From Bacteroidales bacterium 52_46 (GTDB lineage: Bacteria; Bacteroidota; Bacteroidia; Bacteroidales; Muribaculaceae): a DNA stretch of 64,000 nucleotides. The stretch is taken from NCBI GenBank assembly GCA_001915385.1, contig MNQK01000001.1:1-64000 (forward strand), in the 5' to 3' direction. Under the pieces are notes generated by a model that saw only the letters and a program-made list of their open reading frames with translations, ran no database searches and was not told the origin of the DNA. The translations under genes were made by a program, and so were the position numbers. Below, one piece after another: positions 26,901 to 34,191 of this stretch; the first letter of the stretch is position 1, and each line of letters begins with the position of its first letter.

Positions 26901-27980
26901 ATGAGAGGACCATTCAAGATATTAGACAGATATATCATCCGTAAGTTTCTCGGCACCTACGTTTTCGCCATCATTCTCATCCTGGCCATTACCGTGATGT
27001 TTGATGTCAACGAGAAACTTGACGCTTTTCTCAAAGCGCCGTTCAAGGCAACGATTTGCGATTACTTCATCAACTTCCTGCCTTATTTCGCCAACCAGTT
27101 CTCGCCTCTCTTCACATTCATCGCGGTCATATTCTTTACCTCCAAACTCGCAGGGAACTCCGAAATCATAGCCATGCTGTCCACAGGCATGAGTTTCCGG
27201 CGCCTCACTCGGCCCTACCTTTTTTCGGCAACCGTCATAGCCATCCTCACTTTCGTCCTCTCGGCCTACATCATTCCCCCCGCCAATGTCAAGCGTATCG
27301 AGTACACCAACACCTACGTCAAGAACAAACGCGTCGACTTCGGCACAAACATCATGCTGCAGGCCGCTCCGGGCGAAATTGCATTCTTCCAACGCTACGA
27401 CAACACATCAAAAACGGGCTACAAATTCTCGCTCGAACGCTTCGAAAACAAAAAGCTCGTGTCGCGTCTCACCGCGCAGACCGTAAAATATGACACCGCC
27501 TACAACTGGCAGGTACGCGACTACGTAATCCGTGACTTCGCCGGCAACCGCGAAATCATACGCAAAGGCAACTCTCTCGATACAATCATTCAGATACAGC
27601 CGCGTGACTTCCTCATCGCCAAAAACGACCACGAGATGCTCACCACGCCCGAGCTGCAGCAATACATCAGCCGTCAGAAAGAGCGCGGCGTAGCCAACAT
27701 CAAGTCATTCGAAATCGAGCTTGAACGGCGCTATGCCATGACAGCCGCCGCCTTCATCCTCACCATCATCGGCCTCTCCCTATCCTCACGCAAAGTGCGC
27801 GGTGGTATGGGCGTAAACCTCGGCCTCGGCCTTGTCCTCGCATTCAGCTACCTCCTCTTCATGACGGTAACCTCCTCATTCGCCGTATCCGGATTCACCT
27901 CCCCCCGCATAGCCATGTGGATACCCAACATCCTCTACTCCATAATAGCAATAATCCTCTACCGCAAAGCCGCCCAATAA
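26901..27980 (+). CDS. LptF/LptG-family lipopolysaccharide export permease
   Basis: 359 aa from ATG 26901 (MRGPFKILDRYIIRKFLGTY), the usual YjgP/YjgQ start; in-frame codons back to 26814 fall in the palindromic element. Three N-terminal helices, a periplasmic jellyroll-like domain (about residues 110-265) and three C-terminal helices match the family. It would pull LPS/LOS from the inner membrane with an LptB ATPase. LptF and LptG cannot be told apart from sequence alone. Confidence 0.88.
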   Translation: MRGPFKILDRYIIRKFLGTYVFAIILILAITVMFDVNEKLDAFLKAPFKATICDYFINFLPYFANQFSPLFTFIAVIFFTSKLAGNSEIIAMLSTGMSFRRLTRPYLFSATVIAILTFVLSAYIIPPANVKRIEYTNTYVKNKRVDFGTNIMLQAAPGEIAFFQRYDNTSKTGYKFSLERFENKKLVSRLTAQTVKYDTAYNWQVRDYVIRDFAGNREIIRKGNSLDTIIQIQPRDFLIAKNDHEMLTTPELQQYISRQKERGVANIKSFEIELERRYAMTAAAFILTIIGLSLSSRKVRGGMGVNLGLGLVLAFSYLLFMTVTSSFAVSGFTSPRIAMWIPNILYSIIAIILYRKAAQ

Positions 27981-28075
27981 ATATATCGCCACATACAAGA
28001 ATTTACATCAGTTTGCGGTCAATTTGCATCAACTAGCCGTCAGCTTGCTTTATTGTCAAAAATTTGGTCAGATAT

Positions 28076-28136
28076 TTTTCCGCATAGAGTGCTTTATCGT
28101 ACTGCGAAAGTACGGTAAAGCACTCTATGCGGAAAA
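28076..28136. terminator. Very long perfect bidirectional terminator hairpin
   Basis: The arm TTTTCCGCATAGAGTGCTTTA (21 bp, 28076-28096) pairs with 28116-28136. The stem continues through a G-U pair and CGTACT/AGTACG to a 5-nt loop (GCGAA), giving about 28 paired positions. T-runs on both sides suit termination of the permease gene (rightward) and of the lipoprotein gene (leftward, stop at 28154). Confidence 0.8.
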
Positions 28137-28153
28137 GACAAGACTATATATAA

Positions 28154-28537
28154 TCACAAGCCATGATCAGTAGAACTACAGCCACAGTATCCACAGTTAC
28201 TACGGCCACTACTTCCGGCTCGATAATCATAACAGGGGTGACCTTCCTTCTTCTTAGGACAATTTGGATTTGTGCATGGACCAGTATGTCCTGTGAATGA
28301 AGGATTGCTACCATTCGTAGTTACTGTAACTTTACCAGTTCCACCACAGTTTTGACAATAATAGTAATTGCCATCGTAAGGATTTAGTACTACACCACCT
28401 CCATTGCAGTAAGGACAACCAACAGTTCTCGTTGTTGGTTGCGAATATGTGGAAGATGGTGTATAACTTGAACCACCTCCACTATCACAACTTGCCAATG
28501 AAAAGGCAAACAAAGCCATGAATAATATTTTTTTCAT
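28154..28537 (-). CDS. Cysteine-rich lipoprotein with DnaJ-like zinc motifs
   Basis: 127 aa. A signal peptide with lipobox SLASC (Cys17) is followed by a Ser/Thr-rich linker. A first zinc-finger-like block, CPYCNGGGV...CQNCGGTGK (about residues 41-69), matches the CxxCxGxG pattern of DnaJ. A second Cys-rich block follows (CTNPNCPKKKEGHPC and CGYCGC). It should be anchored in the envelope and bind zinc. Partners and function unknown. The gene is isolated and has lower GC than its neighbours, which may indicate acquisition. Confidence 0.7.
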   Translation of the reverse strand: MKKILFMALFAFSLASCDSGGGSSYTPSSTYSQPTTRTVGCPYCNGGGVVLNPYDGNYYYCQNCGGTGKVTVTTNGSNPSFTGHTGPCTNPNCPKKKEGHPCYDYRAGSSGRSNCGYCGCSSTDHGL

Positions 28538-28579
28538 GTATAAAAAGTTGAGATTCAGCCCACATCTCGTTTTATGTTA

Positions 28580-28745
28580 AAGAAGCGTGGACTGAATTAC
28601 CACACTTTGTTAGAAGGTCGTAGGAAACCTAAAGATGAAGATGCAGGAATAGCAGCCCACGCCTATGGCGTGAGAACCGCTTGTCTTCCTTGCATCTTTG
28701 AAAATTTCCTACGTTTTCTAACACAAGTAAAAGCAAACGCTTCTT
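28580..28745. repeat. 166-bp inverted-repeat element (MITE-like or structured RNA)
   Basis: Imperfect complementarity runs the whole length: AAGAAGCGT (28580-28588) with ACGCTTCTT (28737-28745), TGTTAGAA with TTCTAACA, CGTAGGAAA with TTTCCTACG, and AAAGATG/GATGCAGGAA with TTCCTTGCATC. The tip is the small hairpin CACGCCTATGGCGTG. A 74-aa reading frame crosses it but looks like a by-product of the element. From memory, very similar DNA recurs in other Bacteroidales genomes. It occupies the gap 28538-28982 together with the hairpin at 28944-28965. Confidence 0.7.
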
Positions 28746-28943
28746 GTTGTTCAGAATGTCGTTGCAAAGGTACTAATATTTCGTTAATCATACAATAACT
28801 TAAAAGAAATATCCCTTCGCTTTCTTTTCATTGCAGAGCACCTGCGGCGCAAACAACTTCGCGGTTTCCGACTGATGCCATTCGCTGAAAAATTCAGGGT
28901 TCGACCGGATATAGCGAGCCTACGCGATTTGAACGACTCCGAC

Positions 28944-28973
28944 CGCAGGTAGCCTACTACCTGCGCTTTTACC
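28944..28973 (+). terminator. Terminator-like hairpin ahead of a truncated gene
   Basis: CGCAGGTAG (28944-28952) and CTACCTGCG (28957-28965) with a CCTA loop, then CTTTTACC. It stands 17 bp before homology to an acyltransferase begins, in a place where no rightward gene is visible to terminate. Confidence 0.6.
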
Positions 28974-28982
28974 TTTTAAACT

Positions 28983-29930
28983 AAACGAAGGCTTATTCGT
29001 CTGCACTCCATGATAATACTGTCAACACTGATAGGCCCGATATTTTTCTATTTCGGCAAAGGAGATATGTTTGAACTGATAGGCGATACCACCGTCAGTA
29101 TGCTGCTGCTCTGCGCCCTATTCGCCATATTGATGATTCCCGCTCCTATGTCGGCCGACATACGCGGCTGGGGCGAAATCAATGCCATAAACGGCAATGC
29201 ATGGACTCTCTATTACGAATACTTCGCCAATATACTCTACGCATTGGTTATTCGCCGTTTCTCACGCTTTTGGCTTACCGTATTTGTCATCCTTACGTCA
29301 GTGCTTACATTCAATCTCGCGCTCAATATCGACCTATTCGGGTTATTTGGCGATAGGGTCAACAATGCATATACTATGATTGGAGGCTGGAATCTGACAG
29401 GTCAATCAGTCCTAATCGGCTTTTCCCGACTACTTTTCCCATTCTTTACTGGTTTATTGCTGTCCCGCCTCAACTGGAAAATAAAAGTCGACAACGGATT
29501 CATCTGGTGCTCGCTGATTTTATGTACCGTTTTGTTTATGCCCCGCATAGGTGGGACCGACAACGGTATATTAAACGGTATATATGAAGCGACATGCATC
29601 ATAATTGTTTTTCCTTTACTGGTAGCAATGGGAGCCGGAAGCATAACTGACACCAAAGACAACCGCCTGTGCCGTCTGCTCGGAGATCTTTCATATCCGC
29701 TCTACATTGTCCAATATCCTATTGTTTACACCTTACTTGGCGGCTGGAAGTCACATAACCCCGACGCATCTCTCGACCAAATCATATTTGTCAATGTAGC
29801 ATGCTTCATGCTCAGCGTACTGGTAGCCTACGCCAGCCTTAAGCTCTACGACGAGCCCGTCCGACGATGGCTCTCCAAGCACTGGACATCAGTCCGCAAA
29901 GCCATCAAATCCCTCCTCCCAACCGGTTAG
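28983..29930 (+). pseudogene. Acyltransferase-3 family protein lacking its N-terminus
   Basis: OafA/YrhL-type membrane acyltransferases are usually about 350-400 aa and start with a helix carrying a catalytic His. Here recognisable homology begins abruptly at KRRLIRLHS (28983), right after an in-frame TAA at 28977-28979; the first available ATG is 29010, giving 306 aa. Missing are roughly the first 70-90 residues with the conserved His and first helices. The remainder is intact, with WTLYYEYFANILYALVIRR, about eight helices and a typical LSYPLYIVQYP. The breakpoint lies next to a hairpin and an inverted-repeat element, so a rearrangement is the likely cause. It may be non-functional. Confidence 0.7.
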
Positions 29931-29952
29931 GATGCTAAAGTGACTGAACATA

Positions 29953-30195
29953 TTAATCGCTAAGGCCCCTTATCGTTCCTCGTTTCAGTTCTTCTTTCAA
30001 TATTTCATATATGTATGCCGGACTCTCGATGTACATGTCAGTCTTATGCTCACAAAGTTTATTGAACGTCTCGGAATTATGAAAAAGCAACAATGCCTCT
30101 TCGAGACCGATGTTTTTATCCCTGATGAGCCATTCCACTACTTTTGCAGTAATATACTCGACTAAAAACTCAAAAGTATTATCCACTTCTTTCAT
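29953..30195 (-). CDS. DUF3791-like small helical protein (third gene of TA-like operon)
   Basis: 80 aa, acidic and mostly helical (LVEYITAKVVEWLIRDKNIG, then LEEALLLFHNSETFNKL and YIYEILKEELKRG). It resembles the small DUF3791-type proteins that accompany DUF3990 genes, although similarity to the DUF3791 half of the XRE protein upstream is modest. Its ATG overlaps the stop of the DUF3990 gene by 4 bp, implying coupled translation. It is a plausible antidote, chaperone or second toxin-binding subunit. Function not established. Confidence 0.6.
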   Translation of the reverse strand: MKEVDNTFEFLVEYITAKVVEWLIRDKNIGLEEALLLFHNSETFNKLCEHKTDMYIESPAYIYEILKEELKRGTIRGLSD

Positions 30196-30665
30196 ATCCG
30201 TCTGATGTACTTTAATGACCTTTCTGTAGCGAAAAAATATTGTGAATTGAGATCTTTATAAATCAATCCGGCAACAACAACATCAAGATTGATGACATCC
30301 ATTTCATATAGTCCGAACAGACGGGCCATTCTATCATCTGCTACAGGACCGATGACAATATCATAGTCGTGTCTGAATTCTTCATTGTTCTGCATTCTGT
30401 TCGCCATGACAAATAAAGCCCATTCCTTGTCGGGGACACTGAATATCTTAATATTCAAATCGTCAGATAATGCCGAATCCATGTCAAATTCAAACTCCGT
30501 CACAGTTGGAGTGCCGCCGAAACGGTCTGCAATTCTTTTTGACCAGAATACAGCCTGTTCGCGCAGATGTGTTGTATAAAATCCCTGACCGAAATCTTTA
30601 TACTTCTGTCCCTTAGAAAGGTCTATATTCTGAATCGACAGGTTGGAACCGTGATATAGTTTCAT
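30192..30665 (-). CDS. DUF3990 protein, predicted ADP-ribosyltransferase-fold toxin
   Basis: 157 aa from ATG 30665 (MKLYHGSN); an in-frame start at 30692 would overlap the upstream gene by 31 bp. The motifs YHGS (His5), GQGFYTT (Tyr30) and a C-terminal QYFFATERSLKYI (Gln142, Glu148) follow the H-Y-[E/Q] plan of PARP-like ADP-ribosyltransferases, the clan in which DUF3990 is placed. Its target is unknown. Its start overlaps the XRE-DUF3791 gene by 4 bp, giving the antitoxin-toxin order of a TA module. Toxicity is inferred from family and context. Confidence 0.75.
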   Translation of the reverse strand: MKLYHGSNLSIQNIDLSKGQKYKDFGQGFYTTHLREQAVFWSKRIADRFGGTPTVTEFEFDMDSALSDDLNIKIFSVPDKEWALFVMANRMQNNEEFRHDYDIVIGPVADDRMARLFGLYEMDVINLDVVVAGLIYKDLNSQYFFATERSLKYIRRI

Positions 30666-31090
30666 GATATAGCTCCCCCATTTCTTTGACATATTGCCAC
30701 CATGTCATCCACGCATTCCTGCAATGACAATTGATGCTCCACCTCATAATTTTCAATCGAAAATTCCAGTCCCTTAAATCGCGACAGATAATTGCAGGCC
30801 TCTTTTCTCGTAAGTTTATATTTACGAGCAAACAGACCGAGACTCATTACAATATAGTGAATTACATCGCTCGATACCGACGAAATCGGACGAAGTTCTA
30901 CTTGTGCCGACACGCCAAGAGCTTCCGACAATTTATTAATTGTTGAAAAAGTAATACCCCTCCCGTTCTCAATTTTAGAAATCTCAGACTTTGTTACACC
31001 GACTTTCTCGCCCAGTTGTTCCTGAGTCAATCCAAGTTCTTTTCTTCGCTGTAGGAATAACTTTCCTATTTCATCAAATCTGCTCGCCAT
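30662..31090 (-). CDS. XRE HTH-DUF3791 fusion, predicted antitoxin/autorepressor
   Basis: 142 aa. Residues about 8-62 are an XRE/Cro helix-turn-helix (RRKELGLTQEQLGEKVGVTK, SEISKIENG). Residues about 75-140 look like a DUF3791 domain (VIHYIVMSLGLFARKYKLTR, FSIENYEVEHQLSLQE). Such fusions precede DUF3990 genes and are thought to neutralise the ART-like partner and repress the operon. A promoter with an overlapping palindrome lies directly upstream at 31114-31144. The four-base overlap with the toxin gene supports operon expression. Confidence 0.8.
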   Translation of the reverse strand: MASRFDEIGKLFLQRRKELGLTQEQLGEKVGVTKSEISKIENGRGITFSTINKLSEALGVSAQVELRPISSVSSDVIHYIVMSLGLFARKYKLTRKEACNYLSRFKGLEFSIENYEVEHQLSLQECVDDMVAICQRNGGAIS

Positions 31091-31113
31091 ATAATAATAA
31101 AATTACCCACTCG

Positions 31114-31144
31114 CAAAACTAACAAAAGTTTCCAATATTAGCAA
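31114..31144 (-). promoter_or_regulatory. Promoter and candidate operator of the TA-like operon
   Basis: On the minus strand TTG (31144-31142), 20 bp, then TAGTTTTG (31121-31114). The palindrome AAACT-N6-AGTTT (31116-31131) overlaps the -7 box, as expected for autorepression by the XRE protein. Predicted leader about 17 nt. Confidence 0.65.
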
Positions 31145-31213
31145 CATAAAATTCAACAAAAAAGTTCTATATCTGCTGACATATGGATATAAGCTCTATT
31201 ACCCCCGCATTAA

Positions 31214-34024
31214 TTACCCCAATTTATCCTTCAGGAATTGGCCGGTGTAGCTTTCGGGGGTGGCGGCTATCTGTTCGGGGGTGCCTTCGGCAACAATCAT
31301 GCCACCGCGGTCGCCACCCTCGGGACCTATGTCGATGACGTGGTCGGCACACTTTATCACGTCGATATTGTGCTCGATGATGATTACCGTGTGGCCTTGC
31401 GCAATCAGCCGGTTAAACGAATCCATCAGTTTGTTGATGTCATGGAAATGCAATCCGGTGGTCGGTTCATCGAATATGAACATTGTCGGCTTCTGACCCT
31501 CCATCGAAAGGAAATATGCCAGCTTCACGCGCTGGTTCTCGCCACCCGACAGCGTCGAGGATGACTGCCCCAACTTGATATATCCGAGTCCCACATCCTG
31601 CAACGGCTGCAAACGTTTCACAATCCTTTTCTCCGTCGCGCCCGTGCCCTCCGAGAAGAATTCAATCGCCTGGTTGACGGTCATGTCAAGCACATCGAAT
31701 ATATTCTTGCCACGGTACTCTATCTCGAGCACATCACGCTTGAATCGCTTGCCGTGGCACTCCTCACACGTGATTGCGATGTCGGCCATAAACTGCATCT
31801 CGATATTGATGACGCCCTCCCCTTTGCACTCCTCGCAACGGCCACCCTCGGCATTAAACGAGAAATAACTTGCCGGGAATCCCATCTGCTTCGCGCCCTG
31901 CTGTGCCGCAAAAAGCTGACGTATCTCATCGTATGCCTTGAGGTACGTCGCAGGATTCGAACGGGTGGACTTCCCTATCGGATTCTGATTGACAAACTCC
32001 ACGGCCTGCACGCGGTTCACATCGCCGCGCAACGCCTTGAACGCGCCGGGCGCATCGGTCGGTTCCTCCAAATGCCGCAGCATCGCACGGTAAAGGATGT
32101 CACGCACGAGTGTCGATTTGCCGGAACCCGACACACCGGTCACCACAGTCATTATTCCGAGCGGGAAACGCACCGTAATATCTTTCAGATTATTCTGACG
32201 CGCCCCCTCTATCTCGATATACGAACTTGATTTCCGGCGCACTTTCGGTACAGGCACATTGATTTTTCCTGTAAGATACTTTGCCGTATAACTGTTTTCG
32301 GCCGATGCAAGGTCGGAAAGGCTTCCCTGGTATACGATTTCGCCACCGTGGCGTCCGGCCTCGGGTCCGACATCTATGAGGTAATCGGCCGCCTCCATTA
32401 TCTCCTCGTCATGCTCCACCACTACGACAGTATTGCCGATAGCCTGCAGATGCCGCAACACGGAAATCAACTTCTGCGTATCGCGCGAGTGAAGGCCTAT
32501 CGACGGTTCGTCAAGTATATAGAGCGATCCTACGAGACTGCTCCCGAGCAACGTAGCCAGATTGATACGCTGGCTTTCACCGCCCGACAGAGTTGACGAC
32601 GCACGGTCAAGAGTAAGATAATCAAGACCGACATCACTGAGAAACCCGATACGGTTGCGTATCTCCGCAAGCAGCCGCGAAGCTATCTTCTCGTCATTGC
32701 CGGTAAAGCTCAACTCATCGAACCATCGCCGCAAATCGCGTATCGGCATACGGTTAAGTTCCACGATAGTTTTCCCGTTAATCTTTATATTGTTGACCTC
32801 CGGACGCAACCGCGTGCCGTGGCATTCGGGGCACAGTGTCTTGCCGCGGTATCTCGCGAGCATCACCCTGTATTGTATCTTGTACAGGTTTTCCTCGACC
32901 ATCTTGAAAAATCCGTCAATACCTTCTACCGACGAATTGCCGTGCCACAACAGTTTTTTCTCCGTCTCCGTCAAGTCGGCATACGGCTTATGGATAGGAA
33001 ACCCTGTCGTCGCGGCCATGTGTATGAACCGCCGCTTGTATTCTCCCATCTTCTCCCCTTTCCAGCACGCCACAGCATCCTGATACACAGACAGCGCCTT
33101 GTTGGGAATAACCAGGTCCTCGTCTATGCCCACCGTCTTGCCGAAGCCCTCACATTTGGGACACGCGCCGATGGGGTTGTTGAAATTGAACATCTGCTCA
33201 TTAGGCTCCACGAACACCATTCCGTCAGCCTCAAACCTATGCGAGAAATCATGGCGGTGCACACCGTCGGCACTCCACACAAACAGCGAGCAACGGTTGT
33301 CACCCTCGAAAAACGCGGTCTCGACCGAATCGGCCAGACGCGACAGTTCATCGCCATCATTAGCCACCGCAAGACGGTCAATCAGCAGCTGGTACTGCCC
33401 GATGTCAATCTTCTTTTTCTTGCTTCCCGACTCCTTTTCAAGCTGTGCCGCGACATCATCTATCATCACGAACTCTCCGTCATGGAAAAGTCGGGAGAAT
33501 CCCTCACCCCCCAATGTCTTCAGCCGGCGCGATGCATCCTCCCCGTCACGTATCACTAAGGGAGCGGTCACAGCAATACGCGTACCCTCGGGATAGCTCT
33601 GTGCGGCGGCTATCACATCCTCCTCGGTATGCTTCTTCACCTGCACGCCCGACACCGGAGAATACGTCCTGCCCACACGGGCGAACAGCAAACGCATATA
33701 ATCATATATCTCGGTCGAAGTCCCCACAGTGCTTCGCGGATTGTGTGTGTTGACCTTCTGCTCAACCGCGATAGCCGGCGGCAAACCCTTTATATAATCG
33801 ACTTCAGGCTTCGACATTCGTCCGAGGAACTGTCGTGCGTAGGCCGACAGACTCTCCACATATCGGCGCTGCCCTTCGGCATAAAGCGTGTCAAATGCGA
33901 GCGACGACTTTCCCGAACCCGAAAGGCCCGTGATTACTACAAACTTATTGCGTGGTATCTCTACGTCGACATTCTTCAGATTGTTGACGCGTGCACCTTT
34001 TATAATGATATTCTGGCTTGACAT
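31214..34024 (-). CDS. uvrA: Excinuclease ABC subunit A
   Basis: 936 aa, full length. UvrA is the damage-sensing ATPase of nucleotide-excision repair. Two ABC modules are visible: Walker A GLSGSGKSSLAFDT (near residue 33) and GVSGSGKSTLVRDI (near 640), signatures LSGGESQRI and LSGGENQRV, and Walker B regions ending DEPSIGLH and DEPTTGLH. Zinc-finger CxxC pairs (CPKCEG, CPECHG, CEECKG, CEECHG) are intact. A consensus promoter lies 56-87 bp upstream. Confidence 0.97.
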   Translation of the reverse strand: MSSQNIIIKGARVNNLKNVDVEIPRNKFVVITGLSGSGKSSLAFDTLYAEGQRRYVESLSAYARQFLGRMSKPEVDYIKGLPPAIAVEQKVNTHNPRSTVGTSTEIYDYMRLLFARVGRTYSPVSGVQVKKHTEEDVIAAAQSYPEGTRIAVTAPLVIRDGEDASRRLKTLGGEGFSRLFHDGEFVMIDDVAAQLEKESGSKKKKIDIGQYQLLIDRLAVANDGDELSRLADSVETAFFEGDNRCSLFVWSADGVHRHDFSHRFEADGMVFVEPNEQMFNFNNPIGACPKCEGFGKTVGIDEDLVIPNKALSVYQDAVACWKGEKMGEYKRRFIHMAATTGFPIHKPYADLTETEKKLLWHGNSSVEGIDGFFKMVEENLYKIQYRVMLARYRGKTLCPECHGTRLRPEVNNIKINGKTIVELNRMPIRDLRRWFDELSFTGNDEKIASRLLAEIRNRIGFLSDVGLDYLTLDRASSTLSGGESQRINLATLLGSSLVGSLYILDEPSIGLHSRDTQKLISVLRHLQAIGNTVVVVEHDEEIMEAADYLIDVGPEAGRHGGEIVYQGSLSDLASAENSYTAKYLTGKINVPVPKVRRKSSSYIEIEGARQNNLKDITVRFPLGIMTVVTGVSGSGKSTLVRDILYRAMLRHLEEPTDAPGAFKALRGDVNRVQAVEFVNQNPIGKSTRSNPATYLKAYDEIRQLFAAQQGAKQMGFPASYFSFNAEGGRCEECKGEGVINIEMQFMADIAITCEECHGKRFKRDVLEIEYRGKNIFDVLDMTVNQAIEFFSEGTGATEKRIVKRLQPLQDVGLGYIKLGQSSSTLSGGENQRVKLAYFLSMEGQKPTMFIFDEPTTGLHFHDINKLMDSFNRLIAQGHTVIIIEHNIDVIKCADHVIDIGPEGGDRGGMIVAEGTPEQIAATPESYTGQFLKDKLG

Positions 34025-34079
34025 ATTCTATTTCTCTCCTTTCATGACAGCCGGAAGCCGTATCGTTCCAACCATCTTA

Positions 34080-34111
34080 CAAAAATACAAATTTCCTGCC
34101 ATATCGGCAAA
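34080..34111 (-). promoter_or_regulatory. uvrA promoter
   Basis: On the minus strand TTTG (34111-34108), exactly 20 bp, then TATTTTTG (34087-34080). The predicted leader is about 45-50 nt. No LexA-like palindrome is evident beside it. Confidence 0.85.
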
Positions 34112-34191
34112 TATACGCACTGTCAGCAACAAACCCGAAGACGTGGCTTTCACATCTCCGGGTTCATGCTCATTACAGCACAGGGATACGA

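Noticed and set aside
28574..28798. 74-aa open reading frame across the inverted-repeat element
   Set aside because: Almost the whole frame lies in self-complementary DNA; the repeat explains its presence better than a protein does.
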